Positions 23,297-30,901 of a stretch of 38,943 nucleotides of DNA are shown piece after piece. Position numbers and translations under genes: made by a program. The notes beneath the pieces are model-generated. The model was given only the letters and a program-made list of their open reading frames with translations, was not told the origin of the DNA and ran no database searches. The stretch covers positions 1 through 38,943 of the forward strand of contig JACPOB010000093.1 in the NCBI GenBank assembly GCA_016185145.1, written 5' to 3'. Origin of the DNA: Rhodospirillales bacterium. GTDB lineage: Bacteria; Pseudomonadota; Alphaproteobacteria; Reyranellales; Reyranellaceae. Position 1 is the stretch's first letter; every line of letters starts with the position of its first letter.

Positions 23297-23722
23297 ATGG
23301 AGCCGGACATCGATCGGTTCTATCGGACGCTGGCGCACGAGGCGCCCGACGCCATCATCTATGCCGACGCCGAAGGCCTGATCCGCTTCTGGAACAAGGG
23401 AGCGGAGAGGATCTTCGGCTTTTCGCCGGCCGAGGCCCTCGGCAAGCCGCTCGACATCATCATCCCCGAGGGTCTTCGCAAGCGGCACTGGAACGGCTAC
23501 TGGGAGACCGTGCGCAGCGGAAAGTCGCGCTACGGCGCGGGCGACGTCCTGGCGGTCCCGGCCCTGCGCAAGGACGGCACGCGCATCTCGGTGGAGTTCA
23601 CCATCCTGCCGTTCCACGACAAGGCCGGCCGCACGCTGGGCTTGGCCGCGACCCTGCGCGACGTCACCAGCCGGTTCGAGGAGATGAAGGCGTTGCGCGC
23701 CGCAGCGTCCGCCAAACCCTGA
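23297..23722 (+). CDS. Single PAS-domain protein
   Basis: This 141-residue protein consists of one PAS domain: APDAIIYADAEGLIRFWNKGAERIFGFSPAEALGKPLDIIIPE, then the H/Y-rich link (RHWNGYWETVRSG) and the C-terminal strands VEFTILPFHDKAGRTLGLAATLRDVT. No kinase or other output domain follows, so it probably senses a small ligand or redox cofactor and acts by protein contact. Related PAS-only proteins in rhizobia are often under FixK or stress control. AGAGGAT precedes the ATG at 23297. It converges on the Crp/Fnr gene with one base between the stops. Confidence 0.88.
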   Translation: MEPDIDRFYRTLAHEAPDAIIYADAEGLIRFWNKGAERIFGFSPAEALGKPLDIIIPEGLRKRHWNGYWETVRSGKSRYGAGDVLAVPALRKDGTRISVEFTILPFHDKAGRTLGLAATLRDVTSRFEEMKALRAAASAKP

Positions 23723-23723
23723 C

Positions 23724-24479
23724 CTAGGGTGCCGGCTGGTGAATGGGCGTGCGGATCAGATACGCCGGATGAAATTCACCGAGGATCTGCAGCGCAGCGC
23801 GGTCCAGGATCCTGACCTCGTGCCCGCTCATGGCGATCAGGCCGTCGCGCCTCAGCTCGGCGAGCATGCGATTGACGTGCGGGGCGCTCAACCCGATGAC
23901 GTTGCCGACACCCTCTTGCGACAGCGGCATGACGAACGAATCCTCGGAGGCGGCGCCGATGCCCTGTAGGCGCGTGAGCGTCTCCAGGAGAAAGTGGGCG
24001 AGCCGCTCGAGCGGCTCGCGGCGCCCCGCATCGACGATGTGCTCGGCATATATGGCCGCCTCGCGCGCCGCGAACCAGAGCAGCGCCGTCGCGACCCTGG
24101 CCCTCGCCGTGCAGAGAGCGGTGAAGTCGTCGAGCGGCACACGGTGCAGGGTCATGTCGCTGATGGCCGTGACGGAGAAGACGGCATGCTCGTAGAAGCA
24201 CGCCGGGAAGCCGACGATGTCTCCCGGCATGATCACGTTCATGATCTGTCGCTTGCCGCTGTGCAGGAGCTTGTAGCGGATGGCGAAGCCGTTCTCGACG
24301 ACGTGCAGGGCCCTGTATTCGTAACCTTCGACGATGATGTCCTTGGCCTTCTTGACCACGACCTTCCGGTTCAGGACGTCCGCGAGCGCCGACAGGTCGC
24401 CCTCGTCGAGCGATATCGCATGATTGAACCGGGCGACGAGAGGATGGCTCCTGATGGGACCGGCCGCGGGCTTTCGCAC
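23724..24479 (-). CDS. Crp/Fnr-family transcription regulator
   Basis: This 251-residue regulator has an N-terminal cyclic-nucleotide-binding-like beta barrel (about 20-140; VVENGFAIRYKLLHSGKRQIMNVIMPGDIVGFP, a long dimerisation helix near 130-165) and a C-terminal HTH_Crp winged helix (LSQEGVGNVIGLSAPHVNRMLAELRRDGLIAMSG). It lacks the N-terminal Cys cluster of oxygen-sensing FNR, so it fits the FixK/DNR-like or cAMP-independent branches better. The start is GTG 24479, without its own clear Shine-Dalgarno, five bases after the stop of a 55-codon ORF, so translation may depend on that ORF. A FixK-type box at 24722-24735 lies upstream of the unit and could give autoregulation. Confidence 0.9.
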   Translation of the reverse strand: MRKPAAGPIRSHPLVARFNHAISLDEGDLSALADVLNRKVVVKKAKDIIVEGYEYRALHVVENGFAIRYKLLHSGKRQIMNVIMPGDIVGFPACFYEHAVFSVTAISDMTLHRVPLDDFTALCTARARVATALLWFAAREAAIYAEHIVDAGRREPLERLAHFLLETLTRLQGIGAASEDSFVMPLSQEGVGNVIGLSAPHVNRMLAELRRDGLIAMSGHEVRILDRAALQILGEFHPAYLIRTPIHQPAP

Positions 24480-24484
24480 GATCG

Positions 24485-24652
24485 CTAGCCGCGGCCATGG
24501 ACAGTATTGTCCGGCTCGTTGTCGTTCGAAGGGTGCGGCACGACCCGGGACATGCGGAAGCCCCTCGCTATGGTGGGGCCGACGGAATGGTCGCGGTGCG
24601 ACGGTTCCGCCGGTGCCGCGTATTGTCCTTGCCGGATCTCGTCGCCGCTCAT
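24485..24652 (-). CDS. 55-residue small protein directly upstream of the Crp/Fnr gene
   Basis: The ATG at 24652 is preceded by GGAGG with nine-base spacing, a much better ribosome site than that of the regulator itself. The product is polar (for example MSGDEIRQGQYAAPAEPS) and ends with SNDNEPDNTVHGRG; no family was recognised. It stops five bases before the regulator GTG. It may be a leader ORF for translational coupling. Confidence 0.45.
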   Translation of the reverse strand: MSGDEIRQGQYAAPAEPSHRDHSVGPTIARGFRMSRVVPHPSNDNEPDNTVHGRG

Positions 24653-24721
24653 TCGATTTTTCCTCCGGTCGCCAACCGCATCGATGGCGCCGCAGGTTAG
24701 CGCCCCCTGCCCTCGACGATC

Positions 24722-24735
24722 TTGCTCAGGCGCAA
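24722..24735 (-). promoter_or_regulatory. FixK/FNR-type box between the Crp/Fnr unit and terC
   Basis: TTGCTCAGGCGCAA fits TTG(A/C)-N6-(G/T)CAA exactly. Its centre is about 76 bases upstream of the 55-codon ORF on the minus strand, nearly the same distance as at the PAS unit, and about 163 bases before the TerC start on the plus strand. Regulation of the minus-strand unit seems more likely. Confidence 0.5.
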
Positions 24736-24891
24736 TGACCAGAGGAAATGTCCCGACGGTTGCCGATGACAGCTGAATGACCGCCTCCCCAGTGCATGCG
24801 ACTCCACGTTGCTGGCAATCAATGCCTGTCGCTAAGGCCGCGATTTCCCGGCAACGAAAGACTGGTGCCCGGCTCTTCGAAGGAGACTGCC

Positions 24892-25938
24892 GTGGCCTTC
24901 CTGTCATCCCTGTTCGCCATCGTCCTGATGGATCTCGTCCTGGCGGGCGACAATGCCCTCGTCATCGGACTGGTCGCGCGGAACCTGCCCAAGGCCACGC
25001 AACGCAAGGCGGTCATCTGTGGAACCTTCGGCGCCATCGTCGTCCGCGCGGCGATGGCCGTCCTGATCATCCACGCGCTTGCTGTGCCGTGCTTCATGCT
25101 GGCCGGCGGCATCGCCCTCGCCTGGATCTCGCGAAAGCTGCTGACGCCCGGGCCTGGCGCGGAGGACGGCCGCTCCGCCGCCGCGCCGGCCACGACCCTG
25201 GCCGGCGCCGTCCGCACCATCGTGATCGCCGACGCCATCATGGGCGTCGACAACGTGCTGGCCATCGGCGGCGCCGCGCACGGCAGCATCGTGCTGGTCG
25301 TGTCGGGGCTTGCGATCAGCGTACCGATCATCATCTGGGGCAGCCAGATCGTGATCAGGGTCGTCGACCGCTATCCTTCGGTGATCCTCCTGGGCGGCGC
25401 GGTGCTCGCCTGGACGGGCTGCTCGATGGTCGTGCGTGAGCCGCTGATCGGTCCCTGGCTCGAGGCTCATCCGGCAGCCGAGCCCATGATCGCCGTGCTG
25501 ATCTTCTCGATCTCGCTGGCGCCCTGGTACAGCGCGCGTCTCCCCGATCGGATGAAGCCGCTGGTCGCCATGCTCCCGGCGCTGCTGGTCTGGCTGCTGG
25601 GCGTCGAGGTGCTCGCCGTCCCCGCCAACGAATACCTGATCCAGGGACTGAGCTGGATCGGCTGGCTGCCGCTTGCCGCATTCTATCTATGGGCACGCGA
25701 ACGGCTCGCGTCGCGACGTCCAGCTTTGCGCGCACGCAATGCCGCCAGGCAGCGCGGGACACCTCGCGGCCGGCCATACGAGGCATCGGCCATTTCCTCC
25801 CGGAACAACGAGGCGGCAGCGTGCTCTTCGACCTTCCCCGTCTTCCCTACGATCGATCGGCGCTCGAGCCCTGGATCTCGGCGAGAGCGCTCGAACTCCA
25901 CCATGGCAGGCATCACCGGACCTATGTCACGACGCTGA
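24892..25938 (+). CDS. TerC-family integral membrane protein
   Basis: The start is GTG 24892, behind AAGGAGA with good spacing. The protein has about seven membrane segments and the two acidic TerC motifs, MDLVLAGDNALVIGL and ADAIMGVDNVLAIGG, whose Asp residues are thought to handle metal ions. TerC/Alx/YjbE relatives are linked to manganese efflux, including metal loading during export. The open frame gives 348 residues. The last ~80 are basic, low in hydrophobicity and overlap the superoxide dismutase start by 118 bases, so the true 3' end may have been extended by frameshift or stop loss. The neighbouring metalloenzyme makes a metal-supply role attractive. Confidence 0.85.
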   Translation: MAFLSSLFAIVLMDLVLAGDNALVIGLVARNLPKATQRKAVICGTFGAIVVRAAMAVLIIHALAVPCFMLAGGIALAWISRKLLTPGPGAEDGRSAAAPATTLAGAVRTIVIADAIMGVDNVLAIGGAAHGSIVLVVSGLAISVPIIIWGSQIVIRVVDRYPSVILLGGAVLAWTGCSMVVREPLIGPWLEAHPAAEPMIAVLIFSISLAPWYSARLPDRMKPLVAMLPALLVWLLGVEVLAVPANEYLIQGLSWIGWLPLAAFYLWARERLASRRPALRARNAARQRGTPRGRPYEASAISSRNNEAAACSSTFPVFPTIDRRSSPGSRRERSNSTMAGITGPMSRR

Positions 25939-26480
25939 ACCGCCTAATCGAGGGATCGCCTCTTGCCGCCATACCACTCGAGTCGATCATACGTCGGACC
26001 GCCACCGACGAAGCTGCGGCGGACATCTTCAACAATGCCGCCCAGGCCTGGAACCACATTTTTTTCTGGAATTCCATGAAGCCTGGCGGAGGCGGCCGTC
26101 CCACCGGCGATCTGGCCCGGCAAATCGCCCGCGACTTCGGCAGTGTCGAGAGGTTCAGGCATCTCTTCCAGCAGGCGGCTGCCGGTGTGTTCGGAAGCGG
26201 CTGGGCCTGGCTGGTCGCCGACAAGGTCGGGCTGACGATCGTCAAGACGGCCAATGCGATGACCCCGATCGCCCACGGCCAGACGCCGCTGCTCGTCTGC
26301 GATCTCTGGGAGCATGCGTACCATCTCGATTACCAAAACCGGCGCCCTGAGTTCGTCTCCACCTTCCTCGACCGGCTGGTGAACTGGGACTTCGCCGCAC
26401 GGAACCTGGCAGGTGTGACCTACTCCAGGTTCCAGCTTCATGGAGCGACCCGGGCGCAATCGCGGCATGCGTCAGGTTGA
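25821..26480 (+). CDS. sodB: Iron-type superoxide dismutase
   Basis: This 219-residue protein counts from GTG 25821, just before the conserved start FDLPRLPYDRSALEPWISA, with GAGG upstream. Ligands are the His of ELHHGRHHRTYV, the His of AWNHIFFWNSM, and Asp and His of DLWEHAYHLDYQNRRP. The AAQAWNH stretch with Gln is typical of iron enzymes. It converts superoxide to hydrogen peroxide and oxygen in the cytoplasm. It lies inside the 3' end of the TerC frame, so the two are probably co-transcribed. Its end overlaps the convergent STAS-like gene by nine bases. Confidence 0.95.
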   Translation: MLFDLPRLPYDRSALEPWISARALELHHGRHHRTYVTTLNRLIEGSPLAAIPLESIIRRTATDEAAADIFNNAAQAWNHIFFWNSMKPGGGGRPTGDLARQIARDFGSVERFRHLFQQAAAGVFGSGWAWLVADKVGLTIVKTANAMTPIAHGQTPLLVCDLWEHAYHLDYQNRRPEFVSTFLDRLVNWDFAARNLAGVTYSRFQLHGATRAQSRHASG

Positions 26481-27008
26481 TGCCCGTGGCGCCTGTTTCC
26501 CTGGCGCCTCTATCGGCCTGAGTTTCAATTTGCCGAGGCCGAATTGCATGACGGCGATGTCCATCGACCTCGCCAGCAGGGGAGGCGTCGCGCCGCCTCT
26601 CGCCTGAGCGGCGCCGAACAGCGAGAACAAGCCGAACAGCTCGGCCTGGGGTGCAACGATCACCCGCTTGTATCCCGGACAGAGCTGACGCCGGCGCCCG
26701 CGAGCGGCAACCGCCTGATCCGGCATGTTGATATGCTCGATGCCGCTGAAATCGAACAGGAAGTACGCTGGCCCCTTGGCGGCGACGAGGGCGCGCGCGA
26801 ACCGATCGAGCGTGCCGATGACCGACCGCCCGAACTCTCCCGAGAACGACATCAGCGCGACACGGTGCGTGGCAGTCTGACCGCCATCCCTGCGCTGGCC
26901 GCCAACACGCTCGGCATGGCGGCCAGCGCGTGGGCCACACCTGCCACGCAGCGCCCGGGCGGCTGAGATCGTCGCCACGCACAGGTAGATTGCGGCACGC
27001 GCCGCCAT
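26472..27008 (-). CDS. STAS-like domain protein of unknown function
   Basis: The C-terminal ~125 residues look like a small alpha/beta domain reminiscent of STAS or SpoIIAA-like folds: strand-turn ATHRVALMSFSG, helix VIGTLDRFARALVAAKG, then YFLFDFSGIEHI, the basic linker RGRRRQLCPGYKRVIVA, and a final helix with QFGLGKL. The ATG at 27008 has GGAG five bases before it, but the first ~45 residues are Arg/Ala-rich and may be untranslated. An internal ATG at 26852 would shorten the domain's first strand. Function unknown; an anti-sigma-antagonist-like or regulatory role is only a possibility. It is divergent from the NIPSNAP gene. Confidence 0.5.
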   Translation of the reverse strand: MAARAAIYLCVATISAARALRGRCGPRAGRHAERVGGQRRDGGQTATHRVALMSFSGEFGRSVIGTLDRFARALVAAKGPAYFLFDFSGIEHINMPDQAVAARGRRRQLCPGYKRVIVAPQAELFGLFSLFGAAQARGGATPPLLARSMDIAVMQFGLGKLKLRPIEAPGKQAPRAST

Positions 27009-27044
27009 CTATGCTCCGTCGGCAAACCGAGAGGAGACGACGGC

Positions 27045-27368
27045 ATGGCCTTCTATGAACTTCGCCAGTATTTCGTGCGGCCTGGCAAGATGGACGAGTG
27101 GGTGAAGATCATGGAGGAGGAGATCATCCCGTTCCAGGTCTCCAAGGGCATGGTGATCTGCGGCAGCTTCCGCGGCGAGACGGACAGCTCCGCCTATATC
27201 TGGATCCGCCGCTTCGACAGCGAGAGCGAACGCGAGGCGCTGTACAAGGCGGTGTACGAGACGGACTACTGGAAGACCAAGATCGCGCCGCGCGTGCCGG
27301 ATTGCCTGGACCGCGAGAAGGCGCACATCCAGCGGATCGTGCCGACGTCGCGGTCGACGATGCAGTAG
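27045..27368 (+). CDS. NIPSNAP-family protein
   Basis: This 107-residue protein starts MAFYELRQYFVRPGKMDEWVKIMEEEIIPFQ, the typical NIPSNAP beginning, followed by ETDSSAYIWIRRFDSESEREALYKAVYETDYW. It is a ferredoxin-like dimeric alpha/beta barrel domain. Bacterial members often accompany catabolic genes, but their chemistry is largely unknown. The ATG at 27045 is preceded by AGAGGAGACGACGGC. The gene stands alone, divergent from the STAS-like gene and convergent with the decayed nitroreductase. Confidence 0.9.
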   Translation: MAFYELRQYFVRPGKMDEWVKIMEEEIIPFQVSKGMVICGSFRGETDSSAYIWIRRFDSESEREALYKAVYETDYWKTKIAPRVPDCLDREKAHIQRIVPTSRSTMQ

Positions 27369-27437
27369 CCCGGACGCCGGCCTGAAGGGCTTCTCATCGG
27401 GCTCGCCCAGGAACTCAGCCTGGAACGCCCCCTGGGG

Positions 27438-27933
27438 TCAGACGAGGTTGAGCACCTCGGCCACCGGACGGCGCGGCTTCTGCGGCCAGTTTCATCGGCC
27501 AGTCCGAACTCGCGATGCACCGCTTCGGCATCGAAGCCAATCATCGGCGTCGAACCCAGGCCCAGCGAGCGGGCCGCATAGATCATCACCGCCGCGCCGA
27601 AGGTGCCGGTGCGTACGGCCTCGTCGCGCTGGCGCTGCGAGTACTCCCCGTAAAGACCGCGTGCGGGGATTTCCCAATCCGGCACCAACTTTGCCGGCAT
27701 GATGCCCGCTCCCACCAGCGGGGCCAGGCGCTTTGGTATTACGCGGGAATCGGCCAACTGGCCGCAGGCGTGCGCACGGCGATGAAGCGCCAGTTCTGCA
27801 AGTGGAAGGATGTCGGCGCGGTGGTACCGATTCGCACCAGCTCGCGGATCTGGTCGTCGCTCAAGGTGGCGGCAGGGTCGTAGTACTTGGTGGTGCTGCG
27901 GCTCACGATGGAGTCGATGATGGCGTTGGTCAT
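27438..27933 (-). pseudogene. Nitroreductase-family gene, broken by a deletion and frameshifts
   Basis: Three pieces of one nitroreductase appear in different frames. The start from ATG 27933 (IDSIVSRSTTKYYDP, then TTAPTSFHLQNWRFIAVRTPAA) ends early. A middle piece (AGIMPAKLVPDWEIPARGLY and TFGAAVMIYAARSLGLGSTP) continues in another frame. The normal C-terminus (NWPQKPRRPVAEVLNLV) is found in yet another frame, ending at 27438. About 25 residues expected between RTPAA and the CGQLAD stretch are missing. The deletion joins two places that would both read GCGGCC, so a short-homology deletion is likely. It lies eight bases after the MDR oxidoreductase gene, so the two once formed an operon. Confidence 0.8.
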
Positions 27934-27941
27934 GGTGTCGT

Positions 27942-28859
27942 TCACGGACGAACGCGGATGATCGTCTTGCCGTTGATGCGCTTCGTCCGGTTGAAGGCGG
28001 CGACGGCGTCATCGAGGGTCGAGACGTTGCCGATGTGCGTCCGCAGTCGTCCGTCCCGCACCCGCTGGACGATCTCCCTCAGTTGGGCGCGATCGGACTC
28101 GACGACGAAGTCGACCGCCAGCCCGTCGGCGGGCCGTGCCGCGGCCGGGCCGGCGATGGTCACCAACGTTCCTCCGGCTCGAATCAGGCCCGCGGACCGC
28201 TTCCCGATGTCGCCGCCGAAGACATCGAACACCAGATCGACTCCGCCCGCGTCGTCCAAGGCGTCGTTCTCGAGGTCGACGAACTCCTGCGCGCCGAAGT
28301 CGAGCGCCGTCTGACGGTGGGCCGCGCGTCCGGTGCCGATGACGTAGGCGCCGAACTCACGGGCGAGTTGCGTCGCCATCGAGCCGACGGCGCCGGCCGC
28401 GCCGTGCACGAGGACGCTCTGCCCCGCCTGAAGGCGGCCGTGCTCGAACAGTCCCTGCCACGCCGTCAGGCCCGAGATCGGCAGGCTCGCGCCCACCGTG
28501 AAGTCGACGTCGCCCGGCAGCGGCGCGAGGTTGCGCGCCTCGACGGCCACGTACTCCGCCAGGGTGCCGTCGCGGTACCAGTCCGTAAGGCCGAGCACCC
28601 GCTGTCCCACCGACAGCCCGCGCGTGCCATAGCCGAGGTTGGTGACCACGCCGGCCAGCTCATGGCCGGGGATCGATGGTGTCCGGTCACGGTCGAGGCG
28701 ATCGGTCCAGGTCGGAGGCCACGTCAGCTCATCCGGGACGAATCCCGATGCATGAACCTGCACGATGACGTCGTTTATCGCTGCCTGCGGCTCGGGCCGC
28801 TCCACCAGCTTCATCCCGGCCGTTCCCGCAGCCTGGTCCGTCACCACGATCGCCTTCAT
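27942..28859 (-). CDS. NADP-dependent MDR oxidoreductase (quinone-oxidoreductase type, zinc-free)
   Basis: This 305-residue protein starts at ATG 28859, behind GAGGAGAAAATTGTC; an ATG at 28880 would overlap that ribosome site. It has the GroES-like N-terminal domain (IPGHELAGVVTNLGYGTRGLSVGQRVLG) and the Rossmann domain with VLVHGAAGAVGSMATQLAREFGAYVIGTG, whose GAAGAVGS loop fits NADPH-binding quinone oxidoreductase-like MDRs. The Cys ligands of zinc alcohol dehydrogenases are absent. It probably reduces a quinone or an alpha,beta-unsaturated carbonyl. It is divergent from a MocR regulator, 107 bases apart, which suggests control by that regulator. Confidence 0.92.
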   Translation of the reverse strand: MKAIVVTDQAAGTAGMKLVERPEPQAAINDVIVQVHASGFVPDELTWPPTWTDRLDRDRTPSIPGHELAGVVTNLGYGTRGLSVGQRVLGLTDWYRDGTLAEYVAVEARNLAPLPGDVDFTVGASLPISGLTAWQGLFEHGRLQAGQSVLVHGAAGAVGSMATQLAREFGAYVIGTGRAAHRQTALDFGAQEFVDLENDALDDAGGVDLVFDVFGGDIGKRSAGLIRAGGTLVTIAGPAAARPADGLAVDFVVESDRAQLREIVQRVRDGRLRTHIGNVSTLDDAVAAFNRTKRINGKTIIRVRP

Positions 28860-28916
28860 GACAATTTTCTCCTCGGCCATCTGTCTCTCTGGTCCGCGCT
28901 GAGATGCGTCAGCCGT

Positions 28917-28960
28917 GGTCCATAAAACAGTACCGAAACCGGCAAATCGGAGAGTACCAT
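28917..28960. promoter_or_regulatory. Candidate MocR operator region between MDR and MocR genes
   Basis: Two direct copies of AGTACC (CAGTACC near 28930 and GAGTACC near 28957) lie about 25 bases apart in this short divergent gap. Direct repeats are usual for MocR/PdxR-type regulators. Weak evidence from sequence only. Confidence 0.3.
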
Positions 28961-28966
28961 CGAGCC

Positions 28967-30367
28967 ATGGCTGGCCCCCGCATCGACCTCGATCGTGCCG
29001 GAAAGACGCCGCTCGCCGTACAGATCTACGGGGCCATCCGGAGCGCCATCGAGACAGGGCGGCTCGCCTCGGGCGCCAGGCTGCCCTCCTGGCGCGACCT
29101 GGCGGCTCAGCTCGGCGTCTCCCGCGGCACCGTACGCGTGGCCTATGAACGTCTGATCAACGAGCAATTCGCGATCGGCATGGGGTCGGCAGGCACGCGC
29201 GTCGCCGAGTGCCCGTCACCTTCCCCAACACCCGCCTGGTCGCCGGAAGCCTCGCCTATGCCGGAGCTCTTTTACGGCTTCGGAAACACGCCCCTGACAT
29301 TCCAGATGGGTGTGCCCGCTCAAGATGCCTTCCCCTCCAAGCTGTGGTCGCGGATCCTCGCTCGTGAGGCCCGGCGAGCGGCGACGGCGCCGGTCGCCTA
29401 TCCCGATCCACGCGGTGAGCCGGACCTGCGAAAGGAGATCGCAGCTTACCTGGCGATCGCGCGCGGCATTCGGTGCACGCCCTCCCAGGTGCTTGTAACC
29501 ACCGGGTTCTCCAGTGCGCTCGGTCTCGCGGTCCGTGGGCTCGAGCTTGAAGGGAAGACAGCCTGGATGGAGGATCCGGGCTTTCCGCTCACGCGCACCG
29601 CGCTCGGCCTGGCTGGCATGGCTGTGGCCGCTGTGCCGGTCGACGCGGAAGGCTTGGATATTGCCGCTGCCCCGCGGAGCGCCGCCGGGGCCGCGCTGGC
29701 CGTCGTGACCCCAGGCCAGCAGGCGCCGCTCGGGATGACGATGTCGCTTCCACGGCGAGTTGCGCTGCTCGCGTGGGCCCGGCGGAACGGCGCCTGGATC
29801 ATTGAGGACGATTACCTGAGCGAGCTGCAGTTGAAAGGACGGGCTGCTCCGGCTCTCGCGTCCCTCGACCATGGCGGACGGGTGCTGCATATCGGCAGCT
29901 TCAGCAAGACCATCAGCCCGGCGCTGCGCCTCGGCTTCCTGGTCATGCCGCCGGAATTGGCGCGTCGGTTCGGCGAGCTCGCTGCATGCCTGGCGCCGGC
30001 GCCCGCCGCGCCCGTGCAGTGCGCTGCGGCGGCATTCCTGCGCGAAGGGCACTACCTTCGCCACCTCCGCCGCATGAAGCGGCTCTATGCCTCGCGGCGG
30101 GAGAGTTTGCTTCGTTGCCTGGGCGAGGTCGCATCAGGGTCGATGACCGTGAAAGCGAGCGCGGGCCTCGCTGTGGTGGTCGTGATGCCCAAGGTCGCAT
30201 CGGACATGGACATTGCTGCGCGTGCTCTGCCCTTCGGCCTGGCGCCGTCTCCCCTTTCGCCCTGGTACATGGAGTCTCCGCAGCAGGGGCTGGCGCTCTG
30301 CGTGACCAACCTCGATGAACGGCGGCTGTCGGCCGACTGTCGTAAGCTGGCCGAGCTGGCTCGATAG
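28967..30367 (+). CDS. MocR-family regulator: GntR HTH fused to PLP aminotransferase-like domain
   Basis: This 466-residue protein starts at ATG 28967, preceded by CGGAGAG at a slightly long distance. Residues ~10-80 are a GntR winged helix (PLAVQIYGAIRSAIETGRL, LPSWRDLAAQLGVSRGTVRVAYERL). The rest is a fold-type I aminotransferase domain with YPDPRGEPDLRKEIAAYL, VTTGFSSALGLAVR, IIEDDYLSEL and the PLP Lys at residue 314 (GSFSKTISPALRLGF). MocR proteins bind PLP or an amino-acid adduct and control nearby genes. The divergent MDR oxidoreductase and the decayed nitroreductase are the likely targets. Effector unknown. Confidence 0.93.
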   Translation: MAGPRIDLDRAGKTPLAVQIYGAIRSAIETGRLASGARLPSWRDLAAQLGVSRGTVRVAYERLINEQFAIGMGSAGTRVAECPSPSPTPAWSPEASPMPELFYGFGNTPLTFQMGVPAQDAFPSKLWSRILAREARRAATAPVAYPDPRGEPDLRKEIAAYLAIARGIRCTPSQVLVTTGFSSALGLAVRGLELEGKTAWMEDPGFPLTRTALGLAGMAVAAVPVDAEGLDIAAAPRSAAGAALAVVTPGQQAPLGMTMSLPRRVALLAWARRNGAWIIEDDYLSELQLKGRAAPALASLDHGGRVLHIGSFSKTISPALRLGFLVMPPELARRFGELAACLAPAPAAPVQCAAAAFLREGHYLRHLRRMKRLYASRRESLLRCLGEVASGSMTVKASAGLAVVVVMPKVASDMDIAARALPFGLAPSPLSPWYMESPQQGLALCVTNLDERRLSADCRKLAELAR

Positions 30368-30901
30368 GCCCACTCTCGGCTTTGCATGCACTGCAGTCGC
30401 CTCGGGATGAATTTCTGCATTTTCTGCTAATTTTTGCAGGGCTGGCCGACGCCCGCCAAGCCATTGAGTCCACGCTGCTTTTTGATTTTTTGCATTTTAT
30501 GCATTTTCTGCTGCCCAGCGCCGGGACTGTGCGCCCCGCGCGCGACGTGGCATGCGGCGACGCCGGCCAGGCGCCCAAGGTATCGGATGAACAATGCAAA
30601 GAACGGAACGTCGCCCGTGAGGCGGCGGCATGACCAAACATAACTGAAGTGCTCTGTCCTGTCAACAACTGTGGTGCAGGCAGACATTTTGCAGTGAATT
30701 CTTTCGCACCGGAGAGAGCCCGCAAGGCAAGGGCGCCATCCTCTTTGGACTGGGCACGATGCCAGCAAGGCTGGCATCCGCTTCAACCAAACAGGCATGA
30801 TCACTGTGCAGAGCTGCCAGCCAGTCCGGAGGGGTCGCTCCTCGGCCGGCGAGTCGCCGTCCAGGCGCTGACGGCAAACCGAGAGGAACGACAGCGCGGC
30901 G
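30368..30901. other. 534-base gap with TGCATTTT direct repeats, no convincing gene
   Basis: Several short frames are open but none has a Shine-Dalgarno or recognisable product. A TA-richer patch holds TGCATTTTCTGC exactly twice (30416-30427 and 30500-30511) plus TGCATTTTATGC at 30491-30502. The patch stands out against the GC-rich surroundings. Confidence 0.5.
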
